NCBI GenBank assembly: GCA_911728455.2
Contig: OU452221.1
Span: 9,466,141-9,530,140, forward strand
From: Marthasterias glacialis
Lineage: Eukaryota > Echinodermata > Asteroidea > Forcipulatida > Asteriidae
DNA length: 64,000 nucleotides
Direction: 5' to 3'
Shown: in pieces, positions 1 through 10,693 of the stretch
Numbering within the stretch: position 1 is the stretch's first letter
How the letters are laid out: every line of letters starts with the position of its first letter
The notes under the pieces: generated by a model
Seen by the model: only the letters and a program-made list of their open reading frames with translations
The model's database searches: none
What the model was told of the DNA's origin: nothing
Position numbers and translations under genes: made by a program

Positions 1-270
1 CCGGTCATGACACTTGTGTCCTTGAGGAAGACACTTAACTATAATTGCTTCAAATAGGGGAAGAGGCAGTTATGTTTGTCTCGTAATGGATTCATTTACC
101 CCTCCTTGGTGTTAGCTGTGCTGTGAAGAGACTTGTATTTATATCTCGTCATGTCTTGTTTCTGCGCATTGGAGCAGGTTTCTATCCCTTCAATAGTAGC
201 CCACACCTGGAGTGGCCTTTCGGCCTCGTGATGGGCAAATTGCTTTTAAAAAATAAATTAAAAAAATAGC
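1..270 (+). repeat. SINE 3' part, cut by the window start
   Basis: The first 50 bases match the body of the tRNA-headed SINEs found elsewhere in the window (GACACTTGTGTCCTTGAG followed by AAGACACTTAACTATAATTG). The 3' part ends with AGCCCACACCTGGAGTGGCC and an A-rich tail at about 245-268. A similar tail motif recurs inverted at 48590-48615, so this is a multi-copy family with its own tail type. The head lies outside the window. It sits in a MOV10 intron, upstream of the exon that starts at 459. Confidence 0.6.
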
Positions 271-458
271 TACTTTATGGAGGTGTTCCATATTTCAAGA
301 AAGATATACAAAATTTATGCCATGGAAGCCACCATTATGCAACGAATTACCTGCTCAGCCTGAAATGTGTTCTACTTCTGTGGCACATTAGCAGTGAACA
401 CCATTCAATGCAAGTATGTAATGAGAATTAGTCTGTTGAATATTATGACTATGTATAG

Positions 459-638
459 GTTCAAAAGCTACAGACAGTCCTGAAGAAGCGTCACCATAGT
501 AACATCAAGGTGGGGTCAGTTGAAGAGTTCCAGGGTCAAGAGAGATTGGTCATCATCGTGTCCACAGTACGCAGCACCAAAGCAGAACACATCCAGATGG
601 ACATTGACTACCAACTTGGCTTTCTCAAGAACCCTAAA
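459..638 (+). CDS. MOV10: MOV10 exon with helicase motif V
   Basis: Sixty codons, phase 0 at both ends. The acceptor is TATGTATAG before 459 and the donor is AAA|GTTTGT after 638, a weak but valid GT. It encodes the second RecA-like domain from VQKLQTVLKK through KVGSVEEFQGQER, STVRS and LGFLKNPK. An ATG at 510 falls on an internal methionine-like position only in another reading; the true protein continues from upstream exons. Confidence 0.9.
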
Positions 639-3280
639 GTTTGTAACATTTTCTTTCTAGTTACTCTAACAACAAAGAAAAAGGCCTGTAGAAACTATGG
701 ATTTTTTTCCCCCCACTCATATCGTGGCCAATTCTGAACAGACTTTGTTCATTTATAGGTTATAACATGATCATCATCTATGCTCCATGCAACTTTACGG
801 CCTTCAGATAAAACGTGAGAGAGCCTTTTATGGATACATACACAACACACATTGTGTGAGTTATAGTACCATTCTTTAGTTTTAAACATCAGCTGCTTTA
901 GTCAGCTACTGACCATTCCCCCTCCCCTGGCAACCCCACAACTGGTTGAAATTACAATGAGGAGTATTACATATTTTGAGGGATACTAGTGGAGTGCAAT
1001 GGTAAATCATGGAGTGTCGTGGCCAAGTGGTCCAGTCCGCCGAACTTAAGTTCTGTAGGTTACAGAATGTGGGATTGAATCCCGGTCTGGCCAGTCTTGA
1101 CACTTCTTGTGTCCTTGAACAAGACACTTGGCCATAATTGCTTTGTCCTTCGGATGGGACATTAAGCCGTAGGTCCGGTGTACTAGGATGGGTGGTGCAC
1201 GTAAAAGAACCCAGGGGTGGATTTCACAAAGCACTAGGACTAGTCTTATCTCGAGTTAGGTGGAGTAACTAGTCCTAACTTATAGGACTAGTCTTAAGTT
1301 AGGACTACTTTTGTGAAATCCACCCCAGAACACTTATTGTGAAAGAGTAGGGGTTTACCCCAGTGTTTCTGGTTCAGATAGCAAGTATCATTACCTACAG
1401 GTTTTCTCAGGCTTCCGAGCTACAGTGGTTAAGTTCGCTTTTGAGGCATCCATAGTTTTCAGAAATTAATTAATAATAATAATAACATCATGGATGTTAA
1501 CCCCCCCTATTTCTTGCAAACTCTTTAAACCTTTTGCAGCCGTTTGAGTTTGTGTGCTCTTTTGCTTTACTTGAACTTCGTTAAATAGAAAGTTTAAATG
1601 CAGAGTTGACATCCTTTTAAGTCTCATGTATTGTTTTCCTCTCCGACAGAGGTTAAATGTTGCGGTCACACGAGCCAAGGCATTGCTGATATTAGTGGGT
1701 AACCCATACATGCTGAGCAAGGACGAAAACTGGAACAGGTAAGAGTGACACTTTTTTAATAGTTGATGAGCATTCTTGGGGCCATGTCGCACGGGGCAAT
1801 TTACAGGCAACCAGCGCCAAGAATCTTCAAGAAGAAAAGGCATTCTCGTTTCAATTATCACCTAATTTTCTTGAGGATTGTAAGACGTAGTTAGAAATAT
1901 AACTCCTGTGCTACCAAAATGTTTCTTTTGCCTGCAGTGCAGTTGGTTGCCTCCAAGTTGCCAGTAAAAATTGCCCTGTGTGACATGGCCCTTAGGCCCT
2001 GGGCCCAATTTCATGGTTCTGCTTACTGCATCAATCATTGTTTTTCTTTTAAGTACTCTAACTCACTGCATTTTTTTTGTAATTTCATTTTTTACATTAC
2101 TGAATACCGTAGGGTTTCATGCTAGGTGCATTAGTTCATCTGAAAATAGGAGAGAGTATTAGTAGTTGCCGAGTTTACAACTTGGCTGACATACAACTCT
2201 CCAAAAGATAAATGCACCTTGCTACACCCATCTACGTCAATGCATTTATACCTTTTGTTGATTTGTCAGTTTCCTACGTTACTGTATGGAGAATAATGCC
2301 TACACCGGATGCCACTTTGAGGAGGACGAAGATGAACTTGAAGCTATCATCCAGAGACTGGACAATGTCAAACTCAGTGATCTTGGTGAGTACCAGAACA
2401 CTTCTCAGACTTCTGACTCTCTATTTAATATAAATTGATGCAAACTGAACTTAAGTCATATTACTTGTCGTCATGTGTCCAGAGTCTTTACTATTATTCT
2501 ATATTTCTGGTGATGAAACCAAGGATTTCTCAAAAGCGTATATTGCGCTGTAGCTCGCAAGCCTGAAGAAACCTGTTGGGTAGAAGATGATGAAGAAATA
2601 TTCAGTTTTAGATGTGGGGGGAAAACCCCAGAGAAATACTCTGGGGGAAAACCCACGCGATCAGGTAGGGACTGAAAACCCAATCCACATAGTGACCCCT
2701 GGCGGGATTGGAACCGGGTACACCAGAGGTGAAAGGCGAGGAAAGTACCGCTACGCCAACCTGACCGCCCTAAAAGGGAAGAAGGTTGTAAGGCTGTACA
2801 ACCGTTTTCCCAAGCACTCAAAGTAAAACCTATTTGCCCCAGCAGAAGGTTAAGCAATAAAATGGCTCTTTTGAAAAAAAGTAGGGTTTGAATGTTGTTT
2901 ATTTGTTGCTGGAATTACTCCCAAGTAATGCTTTTTTCCATTCCCATGCAGAATTTGACTTACAAAATGGCAGGGGAAAAAGCGACCAAATTTTCACACA
3001 CAATTTGGAAAAGTTGTTGCTTACTCCCTTTTGCTGGTCACAATTTCATTAGGACCTTCTTCCAGGCATGCAGCATTATTTTAACCAATATTAGTTCTCT
3101 GTTAAAGCTGATTTCATTTACAGTACAAAGAAATGTAAAACATATCCATTGCCTGATTTTAATGTGTTTTTTGTTGGTATATATTTTGCTTCTCTAGTGG
3201 ATACACCTGAATCCAATAATCTACAGGGATTTAGTGCAGTCACTGAGCAGAATGACCCAGAGTGGAAAGGCGAGAACTAG
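459..3280 (+). CDS. MOV10: MOV10 RNA helicase, last four coding exons (partial gene)
   Basis: MOV10 is an Upf1-like superfamily 1 RNA helicase that unwinds RNA 5' to 3' and works with Argonaute/RISC, RNA decay and control of retroelements. Exons are 459-638, 1650-1738, 2270-2385 and 3198-3280. All have AG/GT borders and compatible phases, giving 155 codons plus stop TAG at 3278-3280. Exon 1 carries helicase motif V (VGSVEEFQGQER, then FLKNPK). Exon 2 carries motif VI (RLNVAVTRAKALLILVGNP) with the arginine finger. Exon 3 gives FLRYCMENNAYTGCHF, matching the vertebrate FLEFCKENGGYTGCPF block. The last exon ends NDPEWKGEN, like the vertebrate MOV10 end VEPEWRNEL; this favours MOV10 over MOV10L1. 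The ATPase core (motifs I-IV) must lie upstream of the window. The gene converges on ATRIP. I am confident of the family; whether it is a single-copy orthologue cannot be judged here. Confidence 0.93.
1012..1495 (+). repeat. tRNA-headed SINE carrying an inserted MITE
   Basis: The head has a pol III A box (TGGCCAAGTGG, about 1020-1030) and a B-box-like stretch (GGGATTGAATCCC, about 1071-1083). The body is GACACTTCTTGTGTCCTTG and so on. The 3' part reads GGTTTTCTCAGGCTTCCGAGC, then a degraded GGTTTCA...CAGAAAT motif and an (ATA)n tail at about 1470-1487. The same tail, inverted, is seen at 2485-2590, 59740-59820 and 63935-64000. A 111 bp MITE interrupts the body at 1215-1325. The element lies in the MOV10 intron between the exons ending at 638 and starting at 1650. 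Confidence 0.7.
1215..1325. mobile_element. MITE inside a SINE, 3 bp TSD (CAG)
   Basis: The ends are inverted (GGGTGGATTTCACAAAG against CTTTTGTGAAATCCACCC) and the middle is rich in GGACTAGTC-type palindromes. CAG at 1212-1214 and 1326-1328 flanks it. Removing the element and one CAG restores the SINE body AAAGAACCCAGAACACTTAT seen in the other copies, so insertion after SINE arrival is directly visible. A 3 bp TSD suits PIF/Harbinger-type elements. A related, more decayed copy lies near 49738-49875. Confidence 0.7.
1650..1738 (+). CDS. MOV10: MOV10 exon with helicase motif VI
   Basis: Eighty-nine bases, entering at phase 0 and leaving at phase 2. It encodes RLNVAVTRAKALLILVGNP then YMLSKDENWN. 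The VTRAK segment is the SF1 motif VI, which supplies the arginine finger for ATP hydrolysis. Acceptor CTCCGACAG and donor GTAAGA are both strong. Confidence 0.9.
2485..2775 (-). repeat. SINE with a second head type, shared tail
   Basis: Read on the - strand, the head has A box TGGCGTAGCGG and B box GGTTCCAATCC. The body has CTGGGGTTTTCCCCCCACATC and the end has GGTTTCTTCAGGCTTGCGAG then CCTTGGTTTCATCACCAGAA. The head differs from the GTGGCCGAGTGG type at 57235 and 60095, but the tail is the same as at 59740-59820. It lies in the last MOV10 intron. Confidence 0.65.
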
Positions 3281-3404
3281 AGACGAACTTGAGGATACAG
3301 TGAGCCTTGCCAAACCTCTTCCCTAGTATTAATAACAGACCTACTTATTGTACTACTGCTACTAATAATGTGCAGAGCTTTGTTAGAACAATGAAACCTA
3401 TCTA

Positions 3405-3632
3405 TGTAGCACCTGGTAAGGTTTAAACGAGGTGCTGGGGTGCAGTCTGCAGCCAACCATGCCAGGAACACCGGGGCAAACCCGTTCAACGATAAGTGTT
3501 CTGGGTTCTTTTACGTGCATTACACAACACACAGGACCTATGGCTTAACGTCCCATTCCTAAGGATGGAGCAATTATGGTTTAGTGTCTTACTCAAGGAC
3601 ACAAGTGCCATGACTGAGATGCACCCCCAACT
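3405..3632 (-). repeat. SINE copy, head end missing
   Basis: This matches the body of the full copy at 56925-57235: AGGTGCTG...GCAGCC, AACACCGGGGCAAACCC, TTCTGGGTTCTTTTACGTGC, TTAACGTCCCATTC and CAAGGACACAAGTGCCATGA. The A and B boxes are not recognisable. A fragment of its flank (GTGCAGAGCTTTGTTAGAAC) is repeated at about 4225-4245, so part of this region was duplicated locally. Confidence 0.6.
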
Positions 3633-5044
3633 TCAAGTCAATCACACCTTTTAGGGCCACTTGTCGCAATGGACATCAAATTAGCAGAAAACACCCATGA
3701 ATGAATTTAAAAACATTTTAAATGTTGTTTACGTTGGAAATAGATTTGGTAAAGTTCTGTGCTTACCAACTCTGTGCAATGGGATCCTGCCCCTACCTTC
3801 AACCTGTCAACCACAATGTTTTGAATTCCAATTGTTTATTTAAATGTTCCACCTTCCTAAAAATAGTTTTTAATCATTTTTAAATCTCAAAATTTGCTCT
3901 TGATGGGTTATTAGTGTCAATTAGCTTTTTAAAATTCGTTTTAGAGTTTGAATTGTCTGAATTGTCCTTCATGAATTTAGTTTACATTAAATCCATTCAC
4001 TCCTAATTTGTTTTTTTGAAGTACGTGGAATGCACTGATCGGACTGTTTAATCCTTGCATTAATGGAAGTAACATTAATATAAGATGCAATGGATTCTCG
4101 CAGTAGTATACAAATATAACATGGTTAATAATACTGATTGTACTACTGCTTATAAAATTCAGGTCGTATATAACTTTTTGTCACACTCGACTGACGTCTC
4201 AAAGCAATATTTTTTACAACAGATGTGCAGAGCTTTGTTAGAACAATGAAACCTTTCTATGTGGCGCCTTGTAAGGTTTAACAACGTACTGCGGCGCAAT
4301 TTGAGGGTGGACTTTCGATATTAGCTTCCCAAGGTATTGGAAGTTGACAAACTAATTCCCAAGGCCAAGCTGCTGGAACTAGTTTATCAACTTCCATTAC
4401 TAAGGGGAGCTCATATCGACTGTCGACAGAAATAAACCGTGTTATATTTGTTTTACTATACCTCATAACTTCTCTAGTTCGGCATGAAATAACCGCTCCA
4501 GATTTTCACCGACTTCCAAAAAAAAAATAATAGTTACATAGGAATGAAACAAAAACGTACGGTTCTAAACAAAAATGGTATACCCTGCCTTGAATGCAGT
4601 CTGTTTTCAACTTTTGCCAATGCCTTCCAATCTTAGCCTTTTTAAAAATTCAAAATGTTGTTCTAAAATTAAAAGGAGCACAATGTTGTCAGTATTAAAT
4701 GTAAATAATCAATTACTGAACGATTGACCACCATGTTTGCGTTGGGGTATATAGGGGGTGTAATCACTTGTTGTTTCGATTCTGAATTTCAAGTGAACTT
4801 ATGCGACGCCCCACACCAAAATCAGGTAGGTCACAGAAAAGTGAAATGGCGTTAAAAGTAAAGACAACCGAAACATCAGCCAATGGGCTGTGATGTCTGA
4901 AACATTTCATGTTGAGCAATGCTTACCTTATAGGCCCTAACTAGGTATTTGAAATCCCGTGATCTCATGTATTTGATGAGCGAATAAACCCAGTTTTGAG
5001 TTTTGGCAAGGACTGCCTGGTTTGGGCATGGGACGTCACTTATA

Positions 5045-5160
5045 TCAGTATACCTGTGACTTTGACTGTATCAGTAACTGTGACTGTATCAGTAACTGTG
5101 ATTGTGACTGTATCAATAACTGTGACTGTGACTGTATCAGTGACTGTGACTGTATCAGGA
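5045..5160. repeat. Short tandem repeat built on TGTGAC / TGTATCAGTAAC
   Basis: Hexamer-based units (TGACTG, TATCAG, TAACTG) repeat for about 115 bases with few interruptions. Both + strand frames stay open across it only because the unit lacks stops. There is no sign of a gene. Confidence 0.8.
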
Positions 5161-6224
5161 ACTCTTTCAGAACTAAGTACTCATTTTCAAATTTATCAAT
5201 TATAAACTGTAAAGTTTGAATAATTTGGTTTTTTAAGTTTTTAGGGCCCAGTTTTTAAGCCGTTTTTAATTATAAGGTAATGTAAGACTTAGTAAGAAAA
5301 CCCTTGTATGTAAATACAAAAACCAAAAACATTTACACGGAAATGTCCATCAGATTTAATAAGCACATGTACTCTTCTGTTGTGTTTTGTTTGTATGGAA
5401 CAGACAAGGGAAATGGGATTTTTACCCCCATGATACCACATAGAGACTATATTCAAATGAAATTTCAAAAAACATATGGACATGCTTTTTATCTCTTTGC
5501 TTTATTTAAAAAATGTATCATCTAATGGTACAGTGCAAGTATAATGCTAGTAATGATCTCATTAGTAAAATAAATTTGGATTTAGCAGTATGAGCATTGC
5601 CACGAACTGTTAAACTTAGGCCATAAACTGATATCAGCTTTAACTTCTTAACCATTTGATGGCCATTTATTGTATTGTACCATGCTTTTGAACAGTTGAA
5701 AATGCTTATCTCCAAATCAAATCTTTTTAAAGAATGAAGTGTTAACAAGACCACTCTTCGGTAAGTGGAAGTTTTTATCAAATAGTTTCTTAAGATTTGG
5801 CACTTTAGTAGAATCTGCGTTTTGTACACCCCACCTCTTTAACTATGGAACTGTTAACATCATGTATTCTTATACATGTATATTTTTTTTATAAGAACGA
5901 CATTCCATGAGGTTTATGTCTTACAAAAACACTGCCAATAAAAGAGACTATTCTAGATGATTATGTACTCATGTGAAAATGGTGATTCTTATGGGTGAAT
6001 GTGTTAACGTGAGATGATGCAAGATAACATGGGGTCATTAAACCAAATAAGTAACCCCCAACCCAAATCTTAATCTAAAATGCATGTAAAGCATTTGGCG
6101 TTCAAATTTATTCTTCTCAGCCCTTTATGTGTAAAACCCAGACTGAGCGGGGACTCTAAGGGTTGCGTTAATTGATTGCCAATTTGACTGCTGATGTACA
6201 GGTAGAGAAATGGTGCAAGGCACT

Positions 6225-6345
6225 ATCAGCGTCCTTCAGCCTTTGAGAAAGACTCTGCTAGGGTTGAAACCTGCAGCCATTCACAATTTTGTTTTGCATT
6301 TATACTTTTTGTTGGTAAGTAGTTTGCCACAGCTGATTCTCTTTT
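6225..6345 (+). repeat. Repeat with GAAAGACTCTGC...GAAAC motif, copy 1
   Basis: This copy contains CCTTTGAGAAAGACTCTGCT, AGGGTTGAAAC, a CCATTCACAA segment, GCATTTATAC and a GTAAGTAGTTTG...CAGCTGATT end. The same order of blocks occurs at 47945-48062 (+) and, inverted, at 39880-39998. See the findings for a possible hammerhead-like fold. Confidence 0.6.
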
Positions 6346-6390
6346 CTTGCTCATGTTTACATACATTTAAAAAATAGAGTATCTGTATTA

Positions 6391-6680
6391 GTGCGTTCGA
6401 TTAGCTTCCCCGTGTATACCGGGGAGTTACACTCGTAGTAGCCACGATAATCAAACGCTGGGTGTATTCACTTGACATTCTGGAAAAACTAAGGTTAAAG
6501 GTTGTTCCCCACCTTGAGCCTGCAGCCGTACTACGTCATTACACCTGTCAGCCACAAGAGACACGCTCGCGAGCTGGGGCTGTGGTGGCATACACCGGGG
6601 GCAGACACGAGTATCACGTGATGGCTAATCAAACGCTCTCGTGTAAGCTTTACTTACACGTGTAAGCTAATCGAACGCAC
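6391..6680. mobile_element. MITE with 17 bp terminal inverted repeats
   Basis: The left end is GTGCGTTCGATTAGCTT and the right end is its inverse complement (AAGCTAATCGAACGCAC). The interior is GC-richer than the surroundings. No clear TSD is visible, so the superfamily is open. Confidence 0.65.
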
Positions 6681-7732
6681 CCTATGTACAGAAGTGTAAC
6701 TGACATGCTCCTTGACCTCAAATGGGGTACAATTCAGACACCACACCTCAGCCAGATGAGGAAACCCACTCATCTCATCGACCAATGACTGCTACCACTA
6801 CTTCCTGTATGCAAAAACACTACATGTACCTATCTAGAATTCTGCACGTTTATAGTCCAGCAATGGCGATTTGTACAGTATACACAAGACTAAGTCGAGA
6901 TGTAATAAGCTATGAAAGAACTGAAAACCATATCCCCTTGGCTGACTGAGCAGTTGCTTTCTAGACAACAGTTGGGTAGGTTACTCAGTGATTTGTCACA
7001 GTATTGTACAAATACACATGTATGCACCAGTAAATGAAATCTATGACAATGTTAACCACAAGTGTTGTTTTTCAGACGCCTGTTTTATGAATACATGTAT
7101 AAGTATTTACTTGACAACTTTTCTCATGTCGTTTACTTGCACAATTACTGTAAGTGAACAATTTTGATACTGTTTAACAGCATCAAGACATTAGACATGC
7201 TCTGGGATGTGGGGGTCGTGTGTTTGAATCCCACCTGAGTAACCTGTGGATTTTTTTACCGCAGGCCTCACACAGGGGTGTAAGGGTACAGATTAAAGCC
7301 TTGTACACTGTTTGTAAGTTTTCAGCAACTTTGGATAGTCCGCACATTTATTTTGCTAAGGCCACGATTCGTATAATGTAGTGGGAAGATGCTACATTAA
7401 TCAATTTGCACATATTGCGTTAATACGTAAAGCTGTTTGGTATAAATATTTACAAGCTTGAATACAATATGCAAAAAATAAACAGGGTACCATAGCCCAG
7501 GTTGGACAAATGGAGGCTGAAGTCCTACCAGGGCTAATGGTACTGCAGTCCTTCTGTACGAAAAAATTACATAAGAATTTACATGTTGAATATTTTATAC
7601 AAAAGTGTGGTATTTAGTACAGTCTTTTGAATGGAAAAGTACAATACGTGTAAAGTAGGTTGATTAGACTTTTACTTAACAATTTTAGACGACTCAACTG
7701 CATAGGATTTATAAGATTTGAAACTTAGCATG

Positions 7733-7853
7733 TTTTGCGGTGACACCATGTTATTGTAATTATCTCTAATGAGTTGGTGTGGTTCTGAAAAGAACCCATT
7801 CTTTTCAGAGCCACACCAACTCATTAGAGATAATATGATGTCACCTCGAAACT
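7733..7853. mobile_element. Small foldback element, near-perfect hairpin
   Basis: The inner arms at 7759-7792 and 7801-7834 (TCTCTAATGAGTTGGTGTGG and its complement) are almost perfectly paired with a loop of about 8 bases. Looser pairing continues outwards (GGTGACACCATG against ATGATGTCACC). There is no coding capacity. Confidence 0.6.
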
Positions 7854-8287
7854 TACTAGATTGCATAGAGATTAAGGACGTTTTACTACAGAGACTGGTT
7901 TTGATGATGGATGACAAGATGTTGATTTTGTAATCATCGTTAAGTATTCCTGAGATACTGGACATGAATTTCTTTGTTGTTGTAAACAACACAATGTCCA
8001 ATGATTAACCAGACCTGAAAACACTAAGAAATAAATACTTATTAGCATGTTTTGATTTATCAATTATGTCTTTCCGTTAAAAACCTTAAAGCTATTTTTC
8101 TAAATGATTACATTTGGATATGAAAACTGAAAAAATGTATTCATAGTTGACACCATTTGCAAGCCTGGAATGTCATCTTTGGTAGGGTAAGGTCATTTTT
8201 CATTTTGCAAAGGGCATTCCATCGGAAACTTTTGAATGCAGCACCAAGGCCAAGACAAGGGCAACAGAGGCCATGGCCGCAGTGCAA

Positions 8288-8752
8288 TAGACCAATCCAT
8301 TAAGACCCCCTTCCTTAGCAACTGCCTAGCATGAGCACATGGCATCACTTTCTTTCCACGATCATTGCGCGGTGGTTCGGTTGTGGCCACATACATGTAC
8401 CGGATACACACACAGACATGGTTTCGTGAACGGTATTAATTTCGTGGCTTTTTGAGCAGTGCCTTGAGTCCAAAGAACAATGCAGACAGGAACACTGTTA
8501 GACTACTTTTACACGACTGTACATACAAGGACCACTGCTGTGGGATTTCAACCACCAGAAATACGAAAAAAATTAAAGCTAAACAAAAGTAAGTACATTT
8601 GTGTGTGCTGTTGTGTGTCAGAACAATGGCGGCGATTTGTTTACTTTTCCAACGGATTTTTAACATGTCGGACATTTGCCAGACTTTCAGTGGTGTTGTC
8701 AAGGCTATGATTGGTCAATACGTTAGTAGGCGGGGCTTAATGGTTTGGTCTA
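8288..8752. mobile_element. MITE with TA target duplication
   Basis: The inverted ends are TAGACCAATCCATTAAG and CTTAATGGTTTGGTCTA, about 460 bp apart, with TA at both borders. TA duplication fits Tc1/mariner-type insertion. Elements with TAGACC ends also occur at 41254-41427 and 56589-56741. Confidence 0.6.
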
Positions 8753-9710
8753 TTCCAGGCCTGCGTATGAACGATCAACCAACATAAATCAAGCACCCTG
8801 GAAACTGGCATTGCCAGTTGTCACATTTTCTTCAACTTTACAAGCAGCTACTGTACATGTACATCAAAAGCCTTCAAAACATATGAACAATAATAATACA
8901 TATACAAATGCAAGGAGCTTTGTAAGTACTGTCTAAAATTATCTGCTCAAAGGGAAAAAAAAAAAATCTGAGCTCGATTGTCATCAGCGTCTGCTAGTCA
9001 TACCCTGTAGGTAGGCCTCGAATAAAGACTCTCAGTACCAAGTGACATGCTTACATGACAAAAAATGACGAAGTCAGCTAATGGTAAAACTTACGTTTTC
9101 CATACAGCCAAACTTAGCTGTGTGAGAATGGATGAAAAAACAAAAACAAAAAACACTTCATTACAACGGATTTGTGCAGATTTTTTATCTCACTTGGCAT
9201 TCTCCAAATGTGTTTATATCTGTACACTTTGATATTTTCCCTTGAAAAAACTGTTTTGGAGGCACAGAGCATCAGAACTTTGTGTGTGCAGAAAAAAACA
9301 AAACTTTGAGATGTTTATGAATCACAGACTTACTATTTTATTAACAACTACCAAGTATTTTCATCACTGGTGAAGTTTAGACACACGAATAATAGTACAG
9401 TATAAAAAAATATGGCACATATGCATTTGTAGTGAAATCAACAACTAACAACTACTGTATGCTTAGCCTTCACTTATAGTACATTTTCACTTCAGTCTAG
9501 CAATATATTTAGCCTTTTTTTAATGAAAAAATACAAATATGGTAAAAAAAAAATTGTAGTCATGTGCATTGCGATACACTGCCAACAATATGAATACATA
9601 ATCTCTGGTTCAAAGTTTACAAAAGACCTTGTAGGGTATTAATGGGTGATTTTTTTACCAACACAGGACAACACACTTGAATTTCTATAGTGCCGTCTGG
9701 ATGGGTTTTC

Positions 9711-10308
9711 TTAACCAATTGGGGTTGGATGACCTGTTAACATGCAAATATTTCCCCTGCCTGGAAAGAGAAGCCTTCATAAGACGCCATTGTGTAATTT
9801 CGGACCACTGGAGCAAGGGTCGCCCGGACATTCTACTGCAGAGTGTGCACAGACCACACATATGCCGCTTACACTAACGCTTCAAAGACCAAAAAGGTCT
9901 AGAATATATTGGCGTATCAGTTTTTGTGTAATCCCGAGGCAATTACAGACCTTTGTCCGTTTGTTCCAAGAAGAGGTCATTGAGAGGCTTCCACCATTGT
10001 TCATTCACTGTATTTCGGCTCAATGGAGGTAAGTCAGAGTGAACCGGGGATCCAGCCACGGTTCCGTGTTTAGTACCACTCGTATGCCGTAGGTAACGGC
10101 CGATATTTTGCAATTCACGTTGTGTGAAATTGAGATTTTCTCGTTTGAGAAACAAAATGGACAACCCAATAAAGAGAACCTTTGTTCTCTTGGCATTGCC
10201 AAGTCAGGGTGTCCTTGTGTCGGCGGTACTCTCAAAGAAAAAAGATGCCAAAGGAATGCAGACAGGAGGGTGGGACCAAAAAACAGAATCCTGGTGGCAA
10301 CTGGTTAA
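9711..10308 (+). mobile_element. Non-autonomous TTAA-flanked element, complete-looking copy
   Basis: TTAA at 9711-9714 and 10305-10308 borders a 590 bp element. Its ends are inverted: CCAATTGGGG on the left and GTGGCAACTGG on the right, whose complement is CCAGTTGCCAC. A second copy lies at about 52998-53616 and an inverted, shortened one at 57627-57908, with fragments at 11313-11368 and 22110-22205. TTAA target use is the hallmark of piggyBac-type transposases. The class call rests only on the TSD and ends, because no transposase is encoded. Confidence 0.6.
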
Positions 10309-10571
10309 AGACAACCTCACTCCAGCTCCATCAGTCATTTAGAAGCCATAATATGCTCTTAGCATTGGGTTCCGTACCAGCTGATGTAACTTTGGCCATA
10401 AATACATGTGTCTGTCTGAAGTATGCATCCATTTCAATCACTCAATACCAATACGAACATTGTCAGATGGACACTTCAATTTCAACACACTATGCCCAAT
10501 AATGGACACATGGATTTATGGCCTTAACTGAGCAGTTTGCGTTTCTTCAGACCTTTACTGTGTGGTGATCG

Positions 10572-10693
10572 TCACTGATCTATGTCCATATTATTGTCTA
10601 GTCCCTGAGCTTCGTCCTGAGGTTCGTTCTCATCTTCACCCCATTCCGCATCGTCCCACGGATCAAACTCCCATAGATCCTGAAGTAATCCAG
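10572..10693 (-). CDS. ATRIP: ATRIP last exon, acidic tail
   Basis: It encodes the end GLLQDLWEFDPWDDAEWGED and a further acidic stretch, stop TGA at 10574-10572. The vertebrate tail is also acidic (EEAALDDLCAAETDVEDPE) and the ATR-contacting region is near the C terminus. The WxFDPW run is more aromatic than in human. Acceptor CTCCCTCAG is strong, and the phase joins the exon at 12240-12080. Confidence 0.88.

Larger units (their letters stand above)
3281..10571. other. Gene-free intergenic space between convergent MOV10 and ATRIP ends
   Basis: I see no convincing exon here. The first kilobase is probably the MOV10 3' UTR plus SINE debris, and the part next to 10571 should hold the ATRIP 3' UTR. 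I could not fix a poly(A) signal for either. Repeats listed separately fill much of it: SINE fragments at 3405-3632 and 4220-4290, a short tandem repeat at 5045-5160, MITEs at 6391-6680, 7733-7853 and 8290-8750, and a TTAA element at 9711-10308. The stretches 5200-6200, 6700-7650 and 8800-9650 are AT-rich with nothing I can assign. Confidence 0.6.

Noticed and set aside
10108-10342. Overlapping + strand open frames near 10.1-10.3 kb
   Set aside because: They lie in the right part of the TTAA element, overlap in different frames and are not conserved in the copy at 53440-53616.
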